Origin: Clostridium_AD sp050717535
Lineage (GTDB): Bacteria > Bacillota > Clostridia > Clostridiales > Clostridiaceae
DNA length: 64,000 nucleotides
Assembly: GCF_050717535.1 (NCBI RefSeq)
Contig: NZ_JBOITM010000075.1
Coordinates: 1-64,000, forward strand
Reading direction: 5' to 3'
The position numbers and the translations under genes were made by a program. Of the stretch, positions 42,871 to 52,369 are shown one piece after another. How positions within the stretch are numbered: the first letter of the stretch is position 1; every line of letters starts with the position of its first letter. Below the pieces are notes generated by a model. That model saw only the letters and a program-made list of their open reading frames with translations, was not told where the DNA came from and searched no databases.

Positions 42871-44925
42871 CTATTTTTCCCAATATATCTTGATTATATC
42901 TCCATTGTTTAGTGGCTGGTAATAACTAGCTTTGATGTCATTCAGCATCAGTATTAGATTTCCCTTTGACTTAGATAAATCAAATTCTACATAATCAAAT
43001 ATATCCACAAATATATATTTTTCTTTATTTTTAAGGGTTATGATTTTTTTATTAACTTCGACAACAACTTGAACCATGACTTTTCCTACTTCATTTCCTA
43101 CTTTATTATGTACATCTTTTGTTCCATCATATTCATTATTAATTACCTTGCTCTCATATCTTTCTACAACAGGTTTTTCATCTTTTATAGTTGCACTATA
43201 TATTTTGTCCCCTTCTTTTATAACATATTCCACAAAAATTTCACTATTATTCATTATGAAAGTTGAGGCTTTTACAATATCCGGATAATTTTCTGCATAG
43301 TCCTGCATTGTAGTAGGGATTACTATAGTAACATTGTCATCTTCTTTTATTACAGCATTTATTAGAGCTCTCTCCCCATTAATGAATCCTATTGGTTCAA
43401 TGTTTTGTATTATATCATCAAAGTAAAAACTCACGGCTTGAATATTCTTCACAAAATCCATAATTCTAGGCTCAGCATTTTTCCCATCTTTAGAGAAACT
43501 AACTTCTATAATATCGCCCTCTTTTACCTCAGAATCAATATTACTAAGGGTATCATTTATCTTGATCTCTGCCCCCACACCTAAAGTTCCAAAAGCTACT
43601 CTTTTTATTCCATCAACTATAAATCTTATATTACGTCCATTCTTACCAATCAATATTTTAGGGCTAATGCCTTCTTGCACCATTACATCCATAACAGTAT
43701 GTTTATGTGCATTAAATAAACTTACAATTTTATCATTTATAGTAACATCAACAAAGTCATGTCCTAATTTCTTAATTGATATAAGTGCTATCCCTAAAAC
43801 TGTAACCCCAACACTTCCCATTTCGTCGTTACAAATACAGTCAACCACTGCTTCTCTGCCTTTAATTGCAACCCTTTGTATTGGAAGATTTAAAATTTTC
43901 GATATATTTTCTTTTATTAATGGCGTATGTGCTCCACCTCCTACTAGAAATACAGCATTAGGAGCTTTCCCTCCATTTAATTCAATTATTTTGTTTCCAA
44001 TTTCTTCTGAAATCTTCATTACTACAGGACTAATTATTTTTAATACTTCCTCTGGCTCTATTTCATTATCAAGCCCTAAAACATCAGTATATTGAATTTT
44101 GTTTTTGCCACCGCATTGCTTTTTAATTTCTTCAGCTGTATTAAAATCCACTAAATATGCTTGTGCTACTATTTCTGTTACCTCATCACCCGCCATAGGT
44201 ACCATACCATATGCACTTATACTATCCTTACTACTAATAGCAATATCGGAAGTACCTGCACCAATATCCACTAATGCTAAATTCAAGAGTCGCAGCTTCT
44301 GTGGTATTGCAGCTTCCATGGCCGCTATTGGCTCTAGGGTTAAACTTACAACCTCAAGTGAAGCCTTATTCATAACTACATAAAGACTATCGACTACTGA
44401 CCTAGGAAGGAAGGTAGCGATTATTTCAACTGCAATCTTTTCTCCTTTGTGTGAGTTTAAATTTGAGATTATGTATCCATTTAAGTAATAATTTTTCACG
44501 CTATATCCTACACAATAAAGCTTACCTTGAGTAGACTTATTGACTTCATTTTCTGCCATTTTAACCGCAGTAAGGTCTAAACTTCTAATAACTTCCCTAT
44601 TAATCTCACTATCGCTTTCTACTTCTATTTCTGACTTTATTGTTGTAGTCCTTAAAAATCTTCCAGCAGCAGCAATAGCTACTTTAGATAATGAAATATT
44701 TAAGATTCCCTCTAACTGCTTTTTAACCCTTTTTACTCCATTAGCTACAAGTTGAATATCATGAATCTGACCATCGACCATAGCTCTTTCTTCATGTTCT
44801 ATATAACTTTCAGCAATAACTTGAAATTTTTTCTCCGTGATTACTCCTACTGTCCCTATGATGGATCTTGTCCCTATATCTAATGCAAATATGAGTTCTT
44901 CACCATTTATATTTGTGATTTCCAT
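42871..44925 (-). CDS. Long FtsA-like actin-fold ATPase with an extended C-terminus
   Basis: 684 residues. Residues 1-~390 are an ASKHA ATPase: ALDIGTRSIIGTVG (phosphate 1), LALVDIGAGTSDIAI (phosphate 2), NAVFLVGGGAHTPL (adenosine) and a central insert like FtsA 1C. The ~290 C-terminal residues are unlike FtsA. They hold ubiquitin/beta-grasp-like segments (VSLFNAHKHTVMDVMVQEG, YQPLNNGDIIKIYWEK) and lack the FtsA membrane-targeting helix. As I recall, long FtsA paralogues like this occur in clostridia without a defined role; a scaffold in division or cell-wall assembly is a guess. The start ATG is behind AGAGGTAT. Confidence 0.78.
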   Translation of the reverse strand: MEITNINGEELIFALDIGTRSIIGTVGVITEKKFQVIAESYIEHEERAMVDGQIHDIQLVANGVKRVKKQLEGILNISLSKVAIAAAGRFLRTTTIKSEIEVESDSEINREVIRSLDLTAVKMAENEVNKSTQGKLYCVGYSVKNYYLNGYIISNLNSHKGEKIAVEIIATFLPRSVVDSLYVVMNKASLEVVSLTLEPIAAMEAAIPQKLRLLNLALVDIGAGTSDIAISSKDSISAYGMVPMAGDEVTEIVAQAYLVDFNTAEEIKKQCGGKNKIQYTDVLGLDNEIEPEEVLKIISPVVMKISEEIGNKIIELNGGKAPNAVFLVGGGAHTPLIKENISKILNLPIQRVAIKGREAVVDCICNDEMGSVGVTVLGIALISIKKLGHDFVDVTINDKIVSLFNAHKHTVMDVMVQEGISPKILIGKNGRNIRFIVDGIKRVAFGTLGVGAEIKINDTLSNIDSEVKEGDIIEVSFSKDGKNAEPRIMDFVKNIQAVSFYFDDIIQNIEPIGFINGERALINAVIKEDDNVTIVIPTTMQDYAENYPDIVKASTFIMNNSEIFVEYVIKEGDKIYSATIKDEKPVVERYESKVINNEYDGTKDVHNKVGNEVGKVMVQVVVEVNKKIITLKNKEKYIFVDIFDYVEFDLSKSKGNLILMLNDIKASYYQPLNNGDIIKIYWEK

Positions 44926-44983
44926 TTTTATACCTCTTCTTCACAAAATTATTTAAATATATATTAGGCAAATATTATACAAA

Positions 44984-45026
44984 ATTTTATTAAGCTCATA
45001 TTCTATGAATATGAGCTTAATAAAAT
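44984..45026 (-). terminator. Strong hairpin terminator
   Basis: A perfect 20-bp inverted repeat, ATTTTATTAAGCTCATATTC and its complement, with a 3-nt loop. On the minus strand it runs into TTTTG. It lies 3' of the 99-residue protein gene and upstream of the FtsA-like gene. Confidence 0.85.
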
Positions 45027-45058
45027 TATATAACATTATATAACAATATTCAACAAAA

Positions 45059-45358
45059 CTACTGCATTAACTTAATTACTCCAGAGTTTTCTGATATATA
45101 TGGTAATTCTTTTATAATATTGTAAATATATTTAGGTTTTAATTTATCATCTTTCAAAACCTGCTCTAATGATAATTCATTGTAGTACAATAGCTTACAC
45201 CAAAAATCCACAAAATCATCTCTTGTAATAAAAATCACATTACCTCGCTCTTTAACTGTAAATCCGCAATTAAATTTCTCCAAAATTTCTACATTTGGAT
45301 AGTCTTCATCTGCCAAAATTCGGCGTACATCCTCCCACATTTTCTTAAATGGAATCAT
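45059..45358 (-). CDS. Conserved small protein of unknown function
   Basis: 99 residues from ATG 45358, directly behind TTAGGAGGGGTTTT; the frame extends 37 codons further but that segment is basic, low in quality and precedes the site. The protein is soluble with an aromatic-rich middle (FVDFWCKLLYY) and no recognised motif. It follows the helicase gene in the same orientation and ends in a strong terminator. Confidence 0.68.
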   Translation of the reverse strand: MIPFKKMWEDVRRILADEDYPNVEILEKFNCGFTVKERGNVIFITRDDFVDFWCKLLYYNELSLEQVLKDDKLKPKYIYNIIKELPYISENSGVIKLMQ

Positions 45359-45513
45359 AAAACCCCTCCTAATTGAACAATTTACTTTCTTAGTATGCCA
45401 AGTATCCTTGTTATGTAAAATATTACGTCTGATTACATTATATGTTTTTTTCTTTTCCTTTGCAAGCAAAGAATAGAATCAATAGAATGCATTGTTTAAT
45501 TTATAACTCTATT

Positions 45514-47568
45514 TTATACTTTCGAAATTAAAGCATTATTATATAACACCTCAGCATCAAATTTTCTTATAATTCCACCCTCGAATTCAAGATTTATATC
45601 TCTATTAGTAATAGAAATTACTTTTCCAGTTCCAAAATTTTTATGTAATATAATATCTCCTTCTTTGAAAGGTAAGTTCGCTCCGCCTTCCCCCATAATT
45701 TTGCATTCCACAACAAATCGTGAAGTTTCTTTTACTTTTCCTTTTACACTTTTACAAATGCTAAGCCAAACATTATCTATGGCTCTTGTTATTCCTACAT
45801 AAAATAGTCTTCGTTCTTCTTCTATGTTTTTATCCATGCTATTTACATGTGGGATATTTTCCTCATTACAATTAATTAAAAATACATTTTTAAACTCCAT
45901 ACCTTTTACGCCATGAATTGTACTAAGTATTACAGCATCCTCATCCACATTTTTCTTTCCTTTACTAATTTCTTCTTTAACCTGATCTACATGGGCCAAA
46001 AAAGCAATAATAGAGTTATAGCCTTCTATAGATTGTCTAAATTCGTCAATAACATCCTCCATCTCCCCTAAATGAATTTTAAATTTGCTGCAGTACTCCA
46101 CAATATAGTCATGATAGCCAATACTTAAAACTATATTATCTATTGCGCTTTTAAGTGAAAGTTTGTTCAAAATATGAATATCTTTTTTTAACTTATCTAA
46201 CATTTTCATTTGGAACACTGGTATTCCTTCAGATTCCTTTAACATTTCAAAGCAGTCTTCACGTACAATATTTCTTCTTAATTTATCTAAATTTAATTTA
46301 CTTATATATCTAAAGGGCTTATTAATTATTCTAAGAAAGCTAAATTTATCAGAGCTATCAATACTTAGTTTTAAATATGCAATTATATCCTTACAAATGA
46401 AATGCTGAAAAAAGTCATATTCCCTATCTAAAAGCTTAAAAGGTATTCTTTTTTTAATAAAAATATCTATTATACTTCTGCACTCTACATTTGTTCTGTA
46501 CAATATGGCATTATCACTATAATTTTTATCCTGTGTTTCCTTGCGCCTTTGGATAATACAACTAATCTCCTCTGCCTGAGAGTTTTCATTTATATTATTA
46601 ATTACAACAATACCGCCGTCCTTCTCTTTAAATGCCACTATGTCTTTTTCATTTCTCATTTTGTTATTCCGTATAATATTCATGGATATTTCCACTATAT
46701 TCTTTGGACACCTATAGTTAGTTGAAAGAGGCAGCTTCCCTCCCCCTTTAAAGTGCTGTGAAAACTTAACCATACACTCAGGGTTTGATCCCCTAAACCC
46801 ATAAATACATTGGTCCTCATCGCCTACTGCAAAAATAGAATTATCTTCATTTAGTAGTTTTAATATCTCCACCTGCATAGAATCGCAGTCTTGAAACTCA
46901 TCAACTAAAATATGCTGAAACAGACTTCTATATCCCTGTAGCACCTTGTAATTTTTTATAAACAAATCTCTACAGCCTATTTGTAGATCATCAAAGTCAT
47001 ATAAGTTTTTTTCTTTCCTATACTGCTCATATATATTATAGGCTGCTGTAAATATTCCTTTATCAATACTAGGAGCAAAATTTTCCATTGAATCACCGCT
47101 TGTTTTAAATACAGAAATACTATTTATTACCTCTTTTACTTTTTCATCACTTACCTCATCTAAATAGGACATTAAAACATTTTTTATTAGCTTATATACC
47201 TCAAGTGTGTCTATTATAGCTATCTCACCATAATAATTTTTGAGAATTTTATAAAATAAGCCATGGAAGGTTCCAAAAAACGGAACTCTGTCTCTTCCAT
47301 TTATAGCAATATATCTATTTTTCATATTTATTGCCGCAGCTCTTGTAAAAGTAATGACAATAATATTTTTAGGACTAGTCTTTTGCTCATTTATTAAATT
47401 AACAATTCTATTAACAATAACCACCGTTTTACCTGAACCTGGCCCCGCTGTAACTAACAAATTCCTACTATCTGAAAAAACAGCTGCTCGTTGTTCTTTA
47501 CTTAATTTTGTATTTATCCTGCTATTACTTACTTTATTATTCATACTGATTTTTGTCTCCATTTTCAT
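45514..47568 (-). CDS. UvrD/PcrA-like superfamily 1 DNA helicase
   Basis: 684 residues. Helicase motifs: Q motif LSKEQRAAV, Walker A TAGPGSGKT (~37-45), Ia ITFTRAAA, Walker B ILVDEFQDCDS, III VGDEDQCIYGFRG, IV LSTNYRCP, V STIHGVKGMEFKNVF and VI RRLFYVGITRA. The C-terminal ~60 residues have the PcrA-type KEGDIILHKNFGTGKVISI beta module thought to contact RNA polymerase. At 684 residues it is somewhat shorter than PcrA (~740). The start is ATG 47568 or 47562; both share the GGGTGA site. It unwinds DNA 3'-5' in repair or replication. Confidence 0.9.
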   Translation of the reverse strand: MKMETKISMNNKVSNSRINTKLSKEQRAAVFSDSRNLLVTAGPGSGKTVVIVNRIVNLINEQKTSPKNIIVITFTRAAAINMKNRYIAINGRDRVPFFGTFHGLFYKILKNYYGEIAIIDTLEVYKLIKNVLMSYLDEVSDEKVKEVINSISVFKTSGDSMENFAPSIDKGIFTAAYNIYEQYRKEKNLYDFDDLQIGCRDLFIKNYKVLQGYRSLFQHILVDEFQDCDSMQVEILKLLNEDNSIFAVGDEDQCIYGFRGSNPECMVKFSQHFKGGGKLPLSTNYRCPKNIVEISMNIIRNNKMRNEKDIVAFKEKDGGIVVINNINENSQAEEISCIIQRRKETQDKNYSDNAILYRTNVECRSIIDIFIKKRIPFKLLDREYDFFQHFICKDIIAYLKLSIDSSDKFSFLRIINKPFRYISKLNLDKLRRNIVREDCFEMLKESEGIPVFQMKMLDKLKKDIHILNKLSLKSAIDNIVLSIGYHDYIVEYCSKFKIHLGEMEDVIDEFRQSIEGYNSIIAFLAHVDQVKEEISKGKKNVDEDAVILSTIHGVKGMEFKNVFLINCNEENIPHVNSMDKNIEEERRLFYVGITRAIDNVWLSICKSVKGKVKETSRFVVECKIMGEGGANLPFKEGDIILHKNFGTGKVISITNRDINLEFEGGIIRKFDAEVLYNNALISKV

Positions 47569-47701
47569 TCACCCGCTTTAAATTGTCGTATATTATGTTT
47601 ATACCCAAAACCCTATTGTAATAATCCTATTTAAACATTAAAATATAAATATGTTATAATTTCATTATATACTTTTATTAAATTTCAAAGGGGAAAAAAT
47701 T

Positions 47702-49180
47702 ATGAATTACTCAAAAGAATTCAATATACACAATGAAAGAAACCTAACAATGCTAGTAGACTTTTATGAATTAACTATGGGAAACGGTTATCTCCATAAT
47801 AATGTTCAGGACAAAATTGCCTACTTTGATATGTTTTTCAGACGAATTCCTGATGGCGGTGGATATTGTATCATGGCTGGGGTACAACAATTAATTGAAT
47901 ATCTTTCAAATTTAAAATTTTCAGAAGATGATATATCTTATCTTAAAAGCAAGGGCACTTTTTCAGAAGAGTTTATAAATTATCTAGTAAATTTTAAATT
48001 TACTTGTGATGTATGGGCAGTGCCAGAAGGCTATCCTGTTTTTCCAGGGGAACCTTTGGTTATAGTTAAAGGACCTGTTATGCAGGCTCAATTTGTTGAA
48101 ACAATGGTGCTTCTCACAATAAATCACCAAACCTTAATAGCTACAAAAGCAAGTAGAATATGTAGAGCTGCAAAACATAGACCCGTTATGGAATTTGGTT
48201 CTAGACGTGCTCAGGGTTATGATGGGGCTATATATGGGGCTCGTGCAGCCGTAATTGGTGGTTGTGTTGGTACTGCCTGTACCATAGCTGATGAAATGTT
48301 TGGCATTCCTGCACTAGGTACCATGGCTCATAGTTGGGTGCAGCTTTTTGATTCTGAATATGATTCATTTAAAGCTTGGGCTGAAACTTACCCTGATAAT
48401 TGTGTACTACTTATAGATACCTATAACGTACTACTATCTGGTGTTCCAAATGCCATAAAGGTATTTAATGAGATACTTAAACCTATGGGCAAAAGACCTA
48501 AAGGAATCAGGATTGATAGCGGAGATATTACTTATTTAACAAAAAAAGTCAGAATAATGCTAGATGATGCCGGATACGAAGATGTAAAAATCACTATTTC
48601 CAACTCACTTGATGAATATATAATAAGAGGAGTTTTGGAAAACGGAGCACAAATTGATAACTTCGGTGTAGGTGAACGACTTATTACTGCAAGATCAGAA
48701 CCAGTATTTGGTGGTGTTTACAAGCTTGTTGCTATTGAAAATAATGGAGAAATAATACCAAAAATTAAAATCAGCGAGAATGAAGAAAAAATCACCAACC
48801 CCGCTTTTAAAAAGCTATATAGAATTTTTGATAAAACTTCACACAAGGCTATTGCAGATTTCATAACCTTACATGATGAGGTAATTGATGAAAGTAAACC
48901 ACTTGAAATATTTAATCAAATATACACTTGGAAAAAGAAGAAAATTAAAAACTTCTATGTGAAAGATCTTATGGTTAAAATTTTCGAAAACGGACAGCCT
49001 ATATATGAATCTCCCTCAGTTTTGGAGATAAAAGCACTTTCGGCTAAAGAAGTTTCTAAATTATGGAGTGAAGTTTTAAGATTTGAAAACCCACATGCAT
49101 ATTATGTGGATCTTTCTTCGGATTTATGGAATCTTAAGCAAGGATTATTAAATTATTATTCTGAAAGCTTTGAGGAATAA
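47702..49180 (+). CDS. pncB: Nicotinate phosphoribosyltransferase
   Basis: 492 residues. It converts nicotinate, PRPP and ATP to nicotinate mononucleotide in NAD salvage. The family is recognised from LVDFYELTMGNGYL at the N-terminus, FFRRIPDGGGY, EFGSRRAQGYDGAI, GTMAHSWVQLF (the autophosphorylated His) and RIDSGDI. The length is typical. The start ATG follows AAAGGGG. The HesB-like gene lies 46 bp downstream. NadD-like chemistry also occurs in the multidomain protein at 4292, but the two loci are far apart. Confidence 0.95.
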   Translation: MNYSKEFNIHNERNLTMLVDFYELTMGNGYLHNNVQDKIAYFDMFFRRIPDGGGYCIMAGVQQLIEYLSNLKFSEDDISYLKSKGTFSEEFINYLVNFKFTCDVWAVPEGYPVFPGEPLVIVKGPVMQAQFVETMVLLTINHQTLIATKASRICRAAKHRPVMEFGSRRAQGYDGAIYGARAAVIGGCVGTACTIADEMFGIPALGTMAHSWVQLFDSEYDSFKAWAETYPDNCVLLIDTYNVLLSGVPNAIKVFNEILKPMGKRPKGIRIDSGDITYLTKKVRIMLDDAGYEDVKITISNSLDEYIIRGVLENGAQIDNFGVGERLITARSEPVFGGVYKLVAIENNGEIIPKIKISENEEKITNPAFKKLYRIFDKTSHKAIADFITLHDEVIDESKPLEIFNQIYTWKKKKIKNFYVKDLMVKIFENGQPIYESPSVLEIKALSAKEVSKLWSEVLRFENPHAYYVDLSSDLWNLKQGLLNYYSESFEE

Positions 49181-49226
49181 CTAGAACGTTTTGTTATCCA
49201 CCTCAAAGAACAACTAGGAGGTATTT

Positions 49227-49586
49227 ATGGAGCAAACGCTAAAAATCAAGCTTTCAAAAGCAGCTCATGCTGAGCTTATTAAAATGATTAAAAAAAGTGT
49301 TGACTATTCTAGTATAAGATTTGTGTATACAAGTGGTTGTTGCAAATCTGCTAAAGTTGATATTTATTTAGACAATTTTAAAACAGGTGATATTAAAAAT
49401 AATATTGATGATTTGCCAATATTATATGAGAACACTCTTTTGGACAACATTAACGAACTTACAATAGCCTATACAGATTCTAGATTTTGGGTTAAAACAG
49501 TATCTCCAAAAGATATTAACAAACATAGTTCCAAGGCTAATAGTGATTCCTGTAATGGTTGCTCTGGAAGTTGCGGTTCTCATTAG
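49227..49586 (+). CDS. HesB/IscA-like protein with Cys-Cys motif and a Cys-rich tail
   Basis: 119 residues. The N-terminal LKIKLSKAAHAELIKMI followed by IRFVYTSGCCKSAKVDIYLD is the beta-sheet start of the HesB-like fold. The C-terminus ends CNGCSGSCGSH, four closely spaced cysteines likely to bind a metal or cluster. HesB/IscA proteins carry Fe-S clusters; clostridial HesB-like relatives include selenoproteins. The start ATG follows TAGGAGGTATTT. It is probably cotranscribed with pncB and ends in a bidirectional terminator shared with ndk. Confidence 0.78.
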   Translation: MEQTLKIKLSKAAHAELIKMIKKSVDYSSIRFVYTSGCCKSAKVDIYLDNFKTGDIKNNIDDLPILYENTLLDNINELTIAYTDSRFWVKTVSPKDINKHSSKANSDSCNGCSGSCGSH

Positions 49587-49603
49587 TTCTTATTTAAAAT
49601 AAT

Positions 49604-49640
49604 AAAGAAGGAAACCAATATTAATTTGGTTTCCTTCTTT
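49604..49640. terminator. Bidirectional terminator between the HesB-like gene and ndk
   Basis: AAAGAAGGAAACCAA (49604-49618) pairs perfectly with TTGGTTTCCTTCTTT (49626-49640) around a 7-nt loop and is followed by T-rich sequence. Confidence 0.93.
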
Positions 49641-49643
49641 TTC

Positions 49644-50117
49644 TTATACATTTATTAATGGGCCATCAATCTTTTTGAATGAATCCACATTTTTCTTATA
49701 CTTATCTTCATAAGTAAGTTCTGGAAACCAAATTGCAATTTCACGTTCTGCACTTTCAGGACAATCTGAGGCATGAACTAGATTGTGAGTTTTATCTAAT
49801 GTAAATTCCCCTCGGATGCTAGCTAGTTCTGCTTTTACAGGGTCCTTATCTCCATTGATTTTACGCACTACATCAATAGCTTTTTCGCCCCTAATAATCA
49901 TTGCACACATTTTACCTTCAGTAACATAGTTTATTAATTCTTCAAAATATTCTCTTCCCGCATGTTCGATATAATGTTGTTTTGCATCATCCACTGTAGC
50001 AGTAATCATTTTTAATGCCACAATTTCTAGTGACTTTTCTTCATAATGATTAAGAATTTTCCCAATAAGTCCTCGTTTAACTCCATCAGGTTTAATTAAA
50101 ACTAAGGTTCTTTCCAT
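49644..50117 (-). CDS. ndk: Nucleoside diphosphate kinase
   Basis: 157 residues. It transfers the gamma phosphate between nucleoside di- and triphosphates through a phosphohistidine. The family is shown by RTLVLIKPDGVKRGLIGKIL, REYFEELINYVTEGKMCAMIIRG and LVHASDCPESAEREI, with the catalytic His in NLVHASD. It is slightly longer than the typical 140-150 residues. The start ATG overlaps a weak GGAAG-type site. Confidence 0.96.
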   Translation of the reverse strand: MERTLVLIKPDGVKRGLIGKILNHYEEKSLEIVALKMITATVDDAKQHYIEHAGREYFEELINYVTEGKMCAMIIRGEKAIDVVRKINGDKDPVKAELASIRGEFTLDKTHNLVHASDCPESAEREIAIWFPELTYEDKYKKNVDSFKKIDGPLINV

Positions 50118-50201
50118 ATAAATTCACTTCCCTGCTCTTTATTAATTATAAATTTAATTATATCCCATAATTACATAAAATACACAACTGCACAAAAAAT
50201 C

Positions 50202-50417
50202 CTATGAATATTTTTCTTTATATAACATTTTTAATTGGGAATTGAAATCATCATTAAACAAATCATAGTCAGAAATATTTTTGATAGTGAAAGGTTTGAA
50301 ATTTTTTAGCTCAACGAATGGACATTTACCACCATTCTCTGCCCATTTATATAATGCACACTCCTTAAAACAGTCTATTTCTTCTTCTATAGTTGTTAGA
50401 AAAGGACACTGTAACAT
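50202..50417 (-). CDS. Small Cys-containing protein of unknown function
   Basis: 71 residues with a good GAGGTGATGAA site. Four cysteines in the first half (MLQCPFL, DCFKEC, KCPF) form a C-x12-C-x3-C-x9-C pattern flanked by aromatics, suggesting a small metal site. The C-terminus is charged and probably helical. I do not recognise a named family. It is a single gene between ndk and the HxlR regulator. Confidence 0.7.
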   Translation of the reverse strand: MLQCPFLTTIEEEIDCFKECALYKWAENGGKCPFVELKNFKPFTIKNISDYDLFNDDFNSQLKMLYKEKYS

Positions 50418-50649
50418 TTCATCACCTCATTCCCATAATTTTCTATTATCGTAACATTATAAGACATTTAAGCAATAATTTATAGTGTTTTTATAAATTA
50501 ATTTACAAAATAATTTATTCTAGTCTTTGCATATAAAATATATCAATGATATAATTGTATTTATTAGAGCTTTTTAATCAAGTACTCACTTAATAGTAAC
50601 TTAGTATATTAATAACACTTACCCACTCACATCAATACTAGGAGGTATT

Positions 50650-51009
50650 ATGAGCGACAAAATAATGAAGATAAACAATAAAGAATATAGTTGTGCCATT
50701 GAATTAACCCTGGATATTATAGGTGGTAAATGGAAACCAATTATTCTCTGGAGATTAGCCAAAAACGGTGTATTAAGATTCAGCGAATTGAAAAGATCCA
50801 TGGGCATAATAACACAAAAAATGTTAACACAACAACTTAGAGAATTGGAAGCATATGAAATGGTTAATAGAAAAGTATATGCCGAAGTCCCTCCTAAAGT
50901 AGAATATTCGCTAACAAAGCAAGGCAAAAGTGTGATGCCTATTTTAGACATTATGTGCAAATGGGGAACAGATTATTTTGAAAGTGTTGAAGAACAAAAA
51001 AAAGAATAG
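50650..51009 (+). CDS. HxlR-family transcriptional regulator
   Basis: 119 residues. The winged helix is recognised from CAIELTLDIIGGKWKPIILWRL, FSELKRSMGIITQKMLTQQLREL, and YSLTKQGKSVMPIL. Cys15 before the first helix is conserved in redox- or electrophile-sensing HxlR proteins such as HypR. The start ATG follows TAGGAGGTATT. Such regulators often control an adjacent oxidoreductase, but none is adjacent here; the small membrane protein downstream, behind a terminator, is the nearest candidate target. Confidence 0.93.
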   Translation: MSDKIMKINNKEYSCAIELTLDIIGGKWKPIILWRLAKNGVLRFSELKRSMGIITQKMLTQQLRELEAYEMVNRKVYAEVPPKVEYSLTKQGKSVMPILDIMCKWGTDYFESVEEQKKE

Positions 51010-51018
51010 TATTTTTTT

Positions 51019-51049
51019 AAAAGAGAGTGAATTTTCCCTCTCTTTTTTT
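51019..51049 (+). terminator. Intrinsic terminator of the HxlR gene
   Basis: AAAAGAGAG pairs with CTCTCTTTT around a ~10-nt loop and is followed by T7. Confidence 0.88.
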
Positions 51050-51193
51050 GATGTTTCGAAATTAGATATACTTGAATGCTCACATATTTTGTATATGATA
51101 TAAACATATGTTTTAATTTTTAGGGCATATTAATTATACTAATATATTTTTTTGATTATCTTAGTAATGATATTTCTAAAAGGAGTGATTTTT

Positions 51194-51544
51194 ATGAATA
51201 TTACTAGCATCTCTTTAGCCTATATATTTTTTGGAATTTCTATAGTAACATTTGTATTTTTTTTATACTACAAATTCCTAGTAATTAACACTGGGGATAA
51301 AAGCAAAAGACGGGATAAAATTATTGGTTCTATGAAAGACCCGGATAATTGGAGACACAGAAATAATATCATGGCATTTATATCCTTGTTTTGGGCATTT
51401 GTCTCACAAACTGCTTTTATATATCTAAAATTTTTCAATAAATCAGGGTTGATATCTATTATATATGTTTTTGTGTATATAGCCGTTGTTGTGTTAAGTG
51501 TTTCAATATTCCTCAAGAAAAAAAAACTTTTAAGCAGTAAATAA
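51194..51544 (+). CDS. Small membrane protein of unknown function
   Basis: 116 residues from ATG 51194, behind AAAAGGAGTGATTTTT; the frame extends 14 codons upstream but the site fixes the start. Three hydrophobic segments: SLAYIFFGISIVTFVFFLYY near the start, FISLFWAFVSQTAFIYL, and ISIIYVFVYIAVVVLSVSIF. A basic loop (KSKRRDK, WRHRNN) separates the first two. It may belong to a DUF3899-like group; I am not sure. It has its own terminator. Confidence 0.72.
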   Translation: MNITSISLAYIFFGISIVTFVFFLYYKFLVINTGDKSKRRDKIIGSMKDPDNWRHRNNIMAFISLFWAFVSQTAFIYLKFFNKSGLISIIYVFVYIAVVVLSVSIFLKKKKLLSSK

Positions 51545-51555
51545 GTATATCTAAT

Positions 51556-51599
51556 AAAAAAGCCTCCATTTAATTATAAGTATAAATGAGGGCTTTTTT
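51556..51599. terminator. Terminator between the membrane-protein gene and the Nudix gene
   Basis: AAAAAAGCCTcCATTTA pairs with TAAATGAGGGCTTTTTT with one mismatch. It has U-runs in both directions. Confidence 0.87.
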
Positions 51600-51619
51600 A
51601 AATCATCTAAAGTATGATT

Positions 51620-52249
51620 TTAAATCTTATTACTGTTTTTTAAAACCTCAATAAAACTTTTAACTATTTGCGCTGTAAAACCCCATATTATATAGTTATT
51701 GTACTCATAAAAGTACTCATCTAAATACCCTTTTCGAAACTTATACTCTTTACCTCCATTTATTAAATGAAAAGGAAAACCTTCTTGGTTTACAGGCCCT
51801 ATCTGCATTTTATAAAGCAATGGCTCATGTTCTAAGAAAAATTTTAATGGGACTTTAAATATATGATGGACTTCATCAGCACTAGGTGTTATTTCACCAT
51901 ATTTTAATTTACTAACAAAAGCATACATAATATTTCCATAAGGACTTATATAATAGTCCATATCTCCTATAAATTCAATTTGATCTCTTTTTAAATTTAA
52001 TTCTTCCATGGTTTCACGTAGCGAAGTTTCCCTTGGATCCTCATTTTCTTCAACTTTCCCTCCAGGTAAACAAACATCCCCTGGCTGATTCCTTAATTTA
52101 AGAGCACGCACTTCAAATACTATAGATAATTCCCCTAAGTCCTCTGTAAATAATATCATAACTGAACTTTCCTTAAATTCCCCTATGGCCTTGGAATGTC
52201 TATTTTTAAATATTTTCTCTAGCTTATTTATTATGTTAATCACCACCAA
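51620..52249 (-). CDS. Nudix hydrolase, CoA pyrophosphatase-like
   Basis: 209 residues. The Nudix box is exact: GGKVEENEDPRETSLRETMEEL. The preceding NQPGDVCLPGG matches the region that selects CoA in NudL-type enzymes, which cleave CoA or oxidised CoA to 4'-phosphopantetheine and 3',5'-ADP. The start is uncertain: the frame opens at TTG 52249, with GTG codons just after it, and there is no ATG until well inside the domain. The MFS gene is divergent. Confidence 0.85.
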   Translation of the reverse strand: MVVINIINKLEKIFKNRHSKAIGEFKESSVMILFTEDLGELSIVFEVRALKLRNQPGDVCLPGGKVEENEDPRETSLRETMEELNLKRDQIEFIGDMDYYISPYGNIMYAFVSKLKYGEITPSADEVHHIFKVPLKFFLEHEPLLYKMQIGPVNQEGFPFHLINGGKEYKFRKGYLDEYFYEYNNYIIWGFTAQIVKSFIEVLKNSNKI

Positions 52250-52325
52250 ATTTATATTAAAGTAATAATATCACAATTGGCTAACAAAAACATATGTTTT
52301 ATTAAAAATATGATTAAGGGTGATA

Positions 52326-52354
52326 TTTACAAAATATTTAAATAATAGTATAAT
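52326..52354 (+). promoter_or_regulatory. Sigma-A-type promoter of the MFS gene
   Basis: TTTACA (52326-52331), a 17-bp spacer, then TATAAT (52349-52354). Transcription would begin near 52361, leaving a leader of about 100 nt. Confidence 0.75.
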
Positions 52355-52369
52355 AGATAATATTGTAAC

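Noticed and set aside
43562..44095. 177-codon ORF antisense to the FtsA-like gene
   Set aside because: The opposite strand has a clear actin-fold protein; this frame has no ribosome binding site and reads as a Ser/Pro/Thr-rich shadow.
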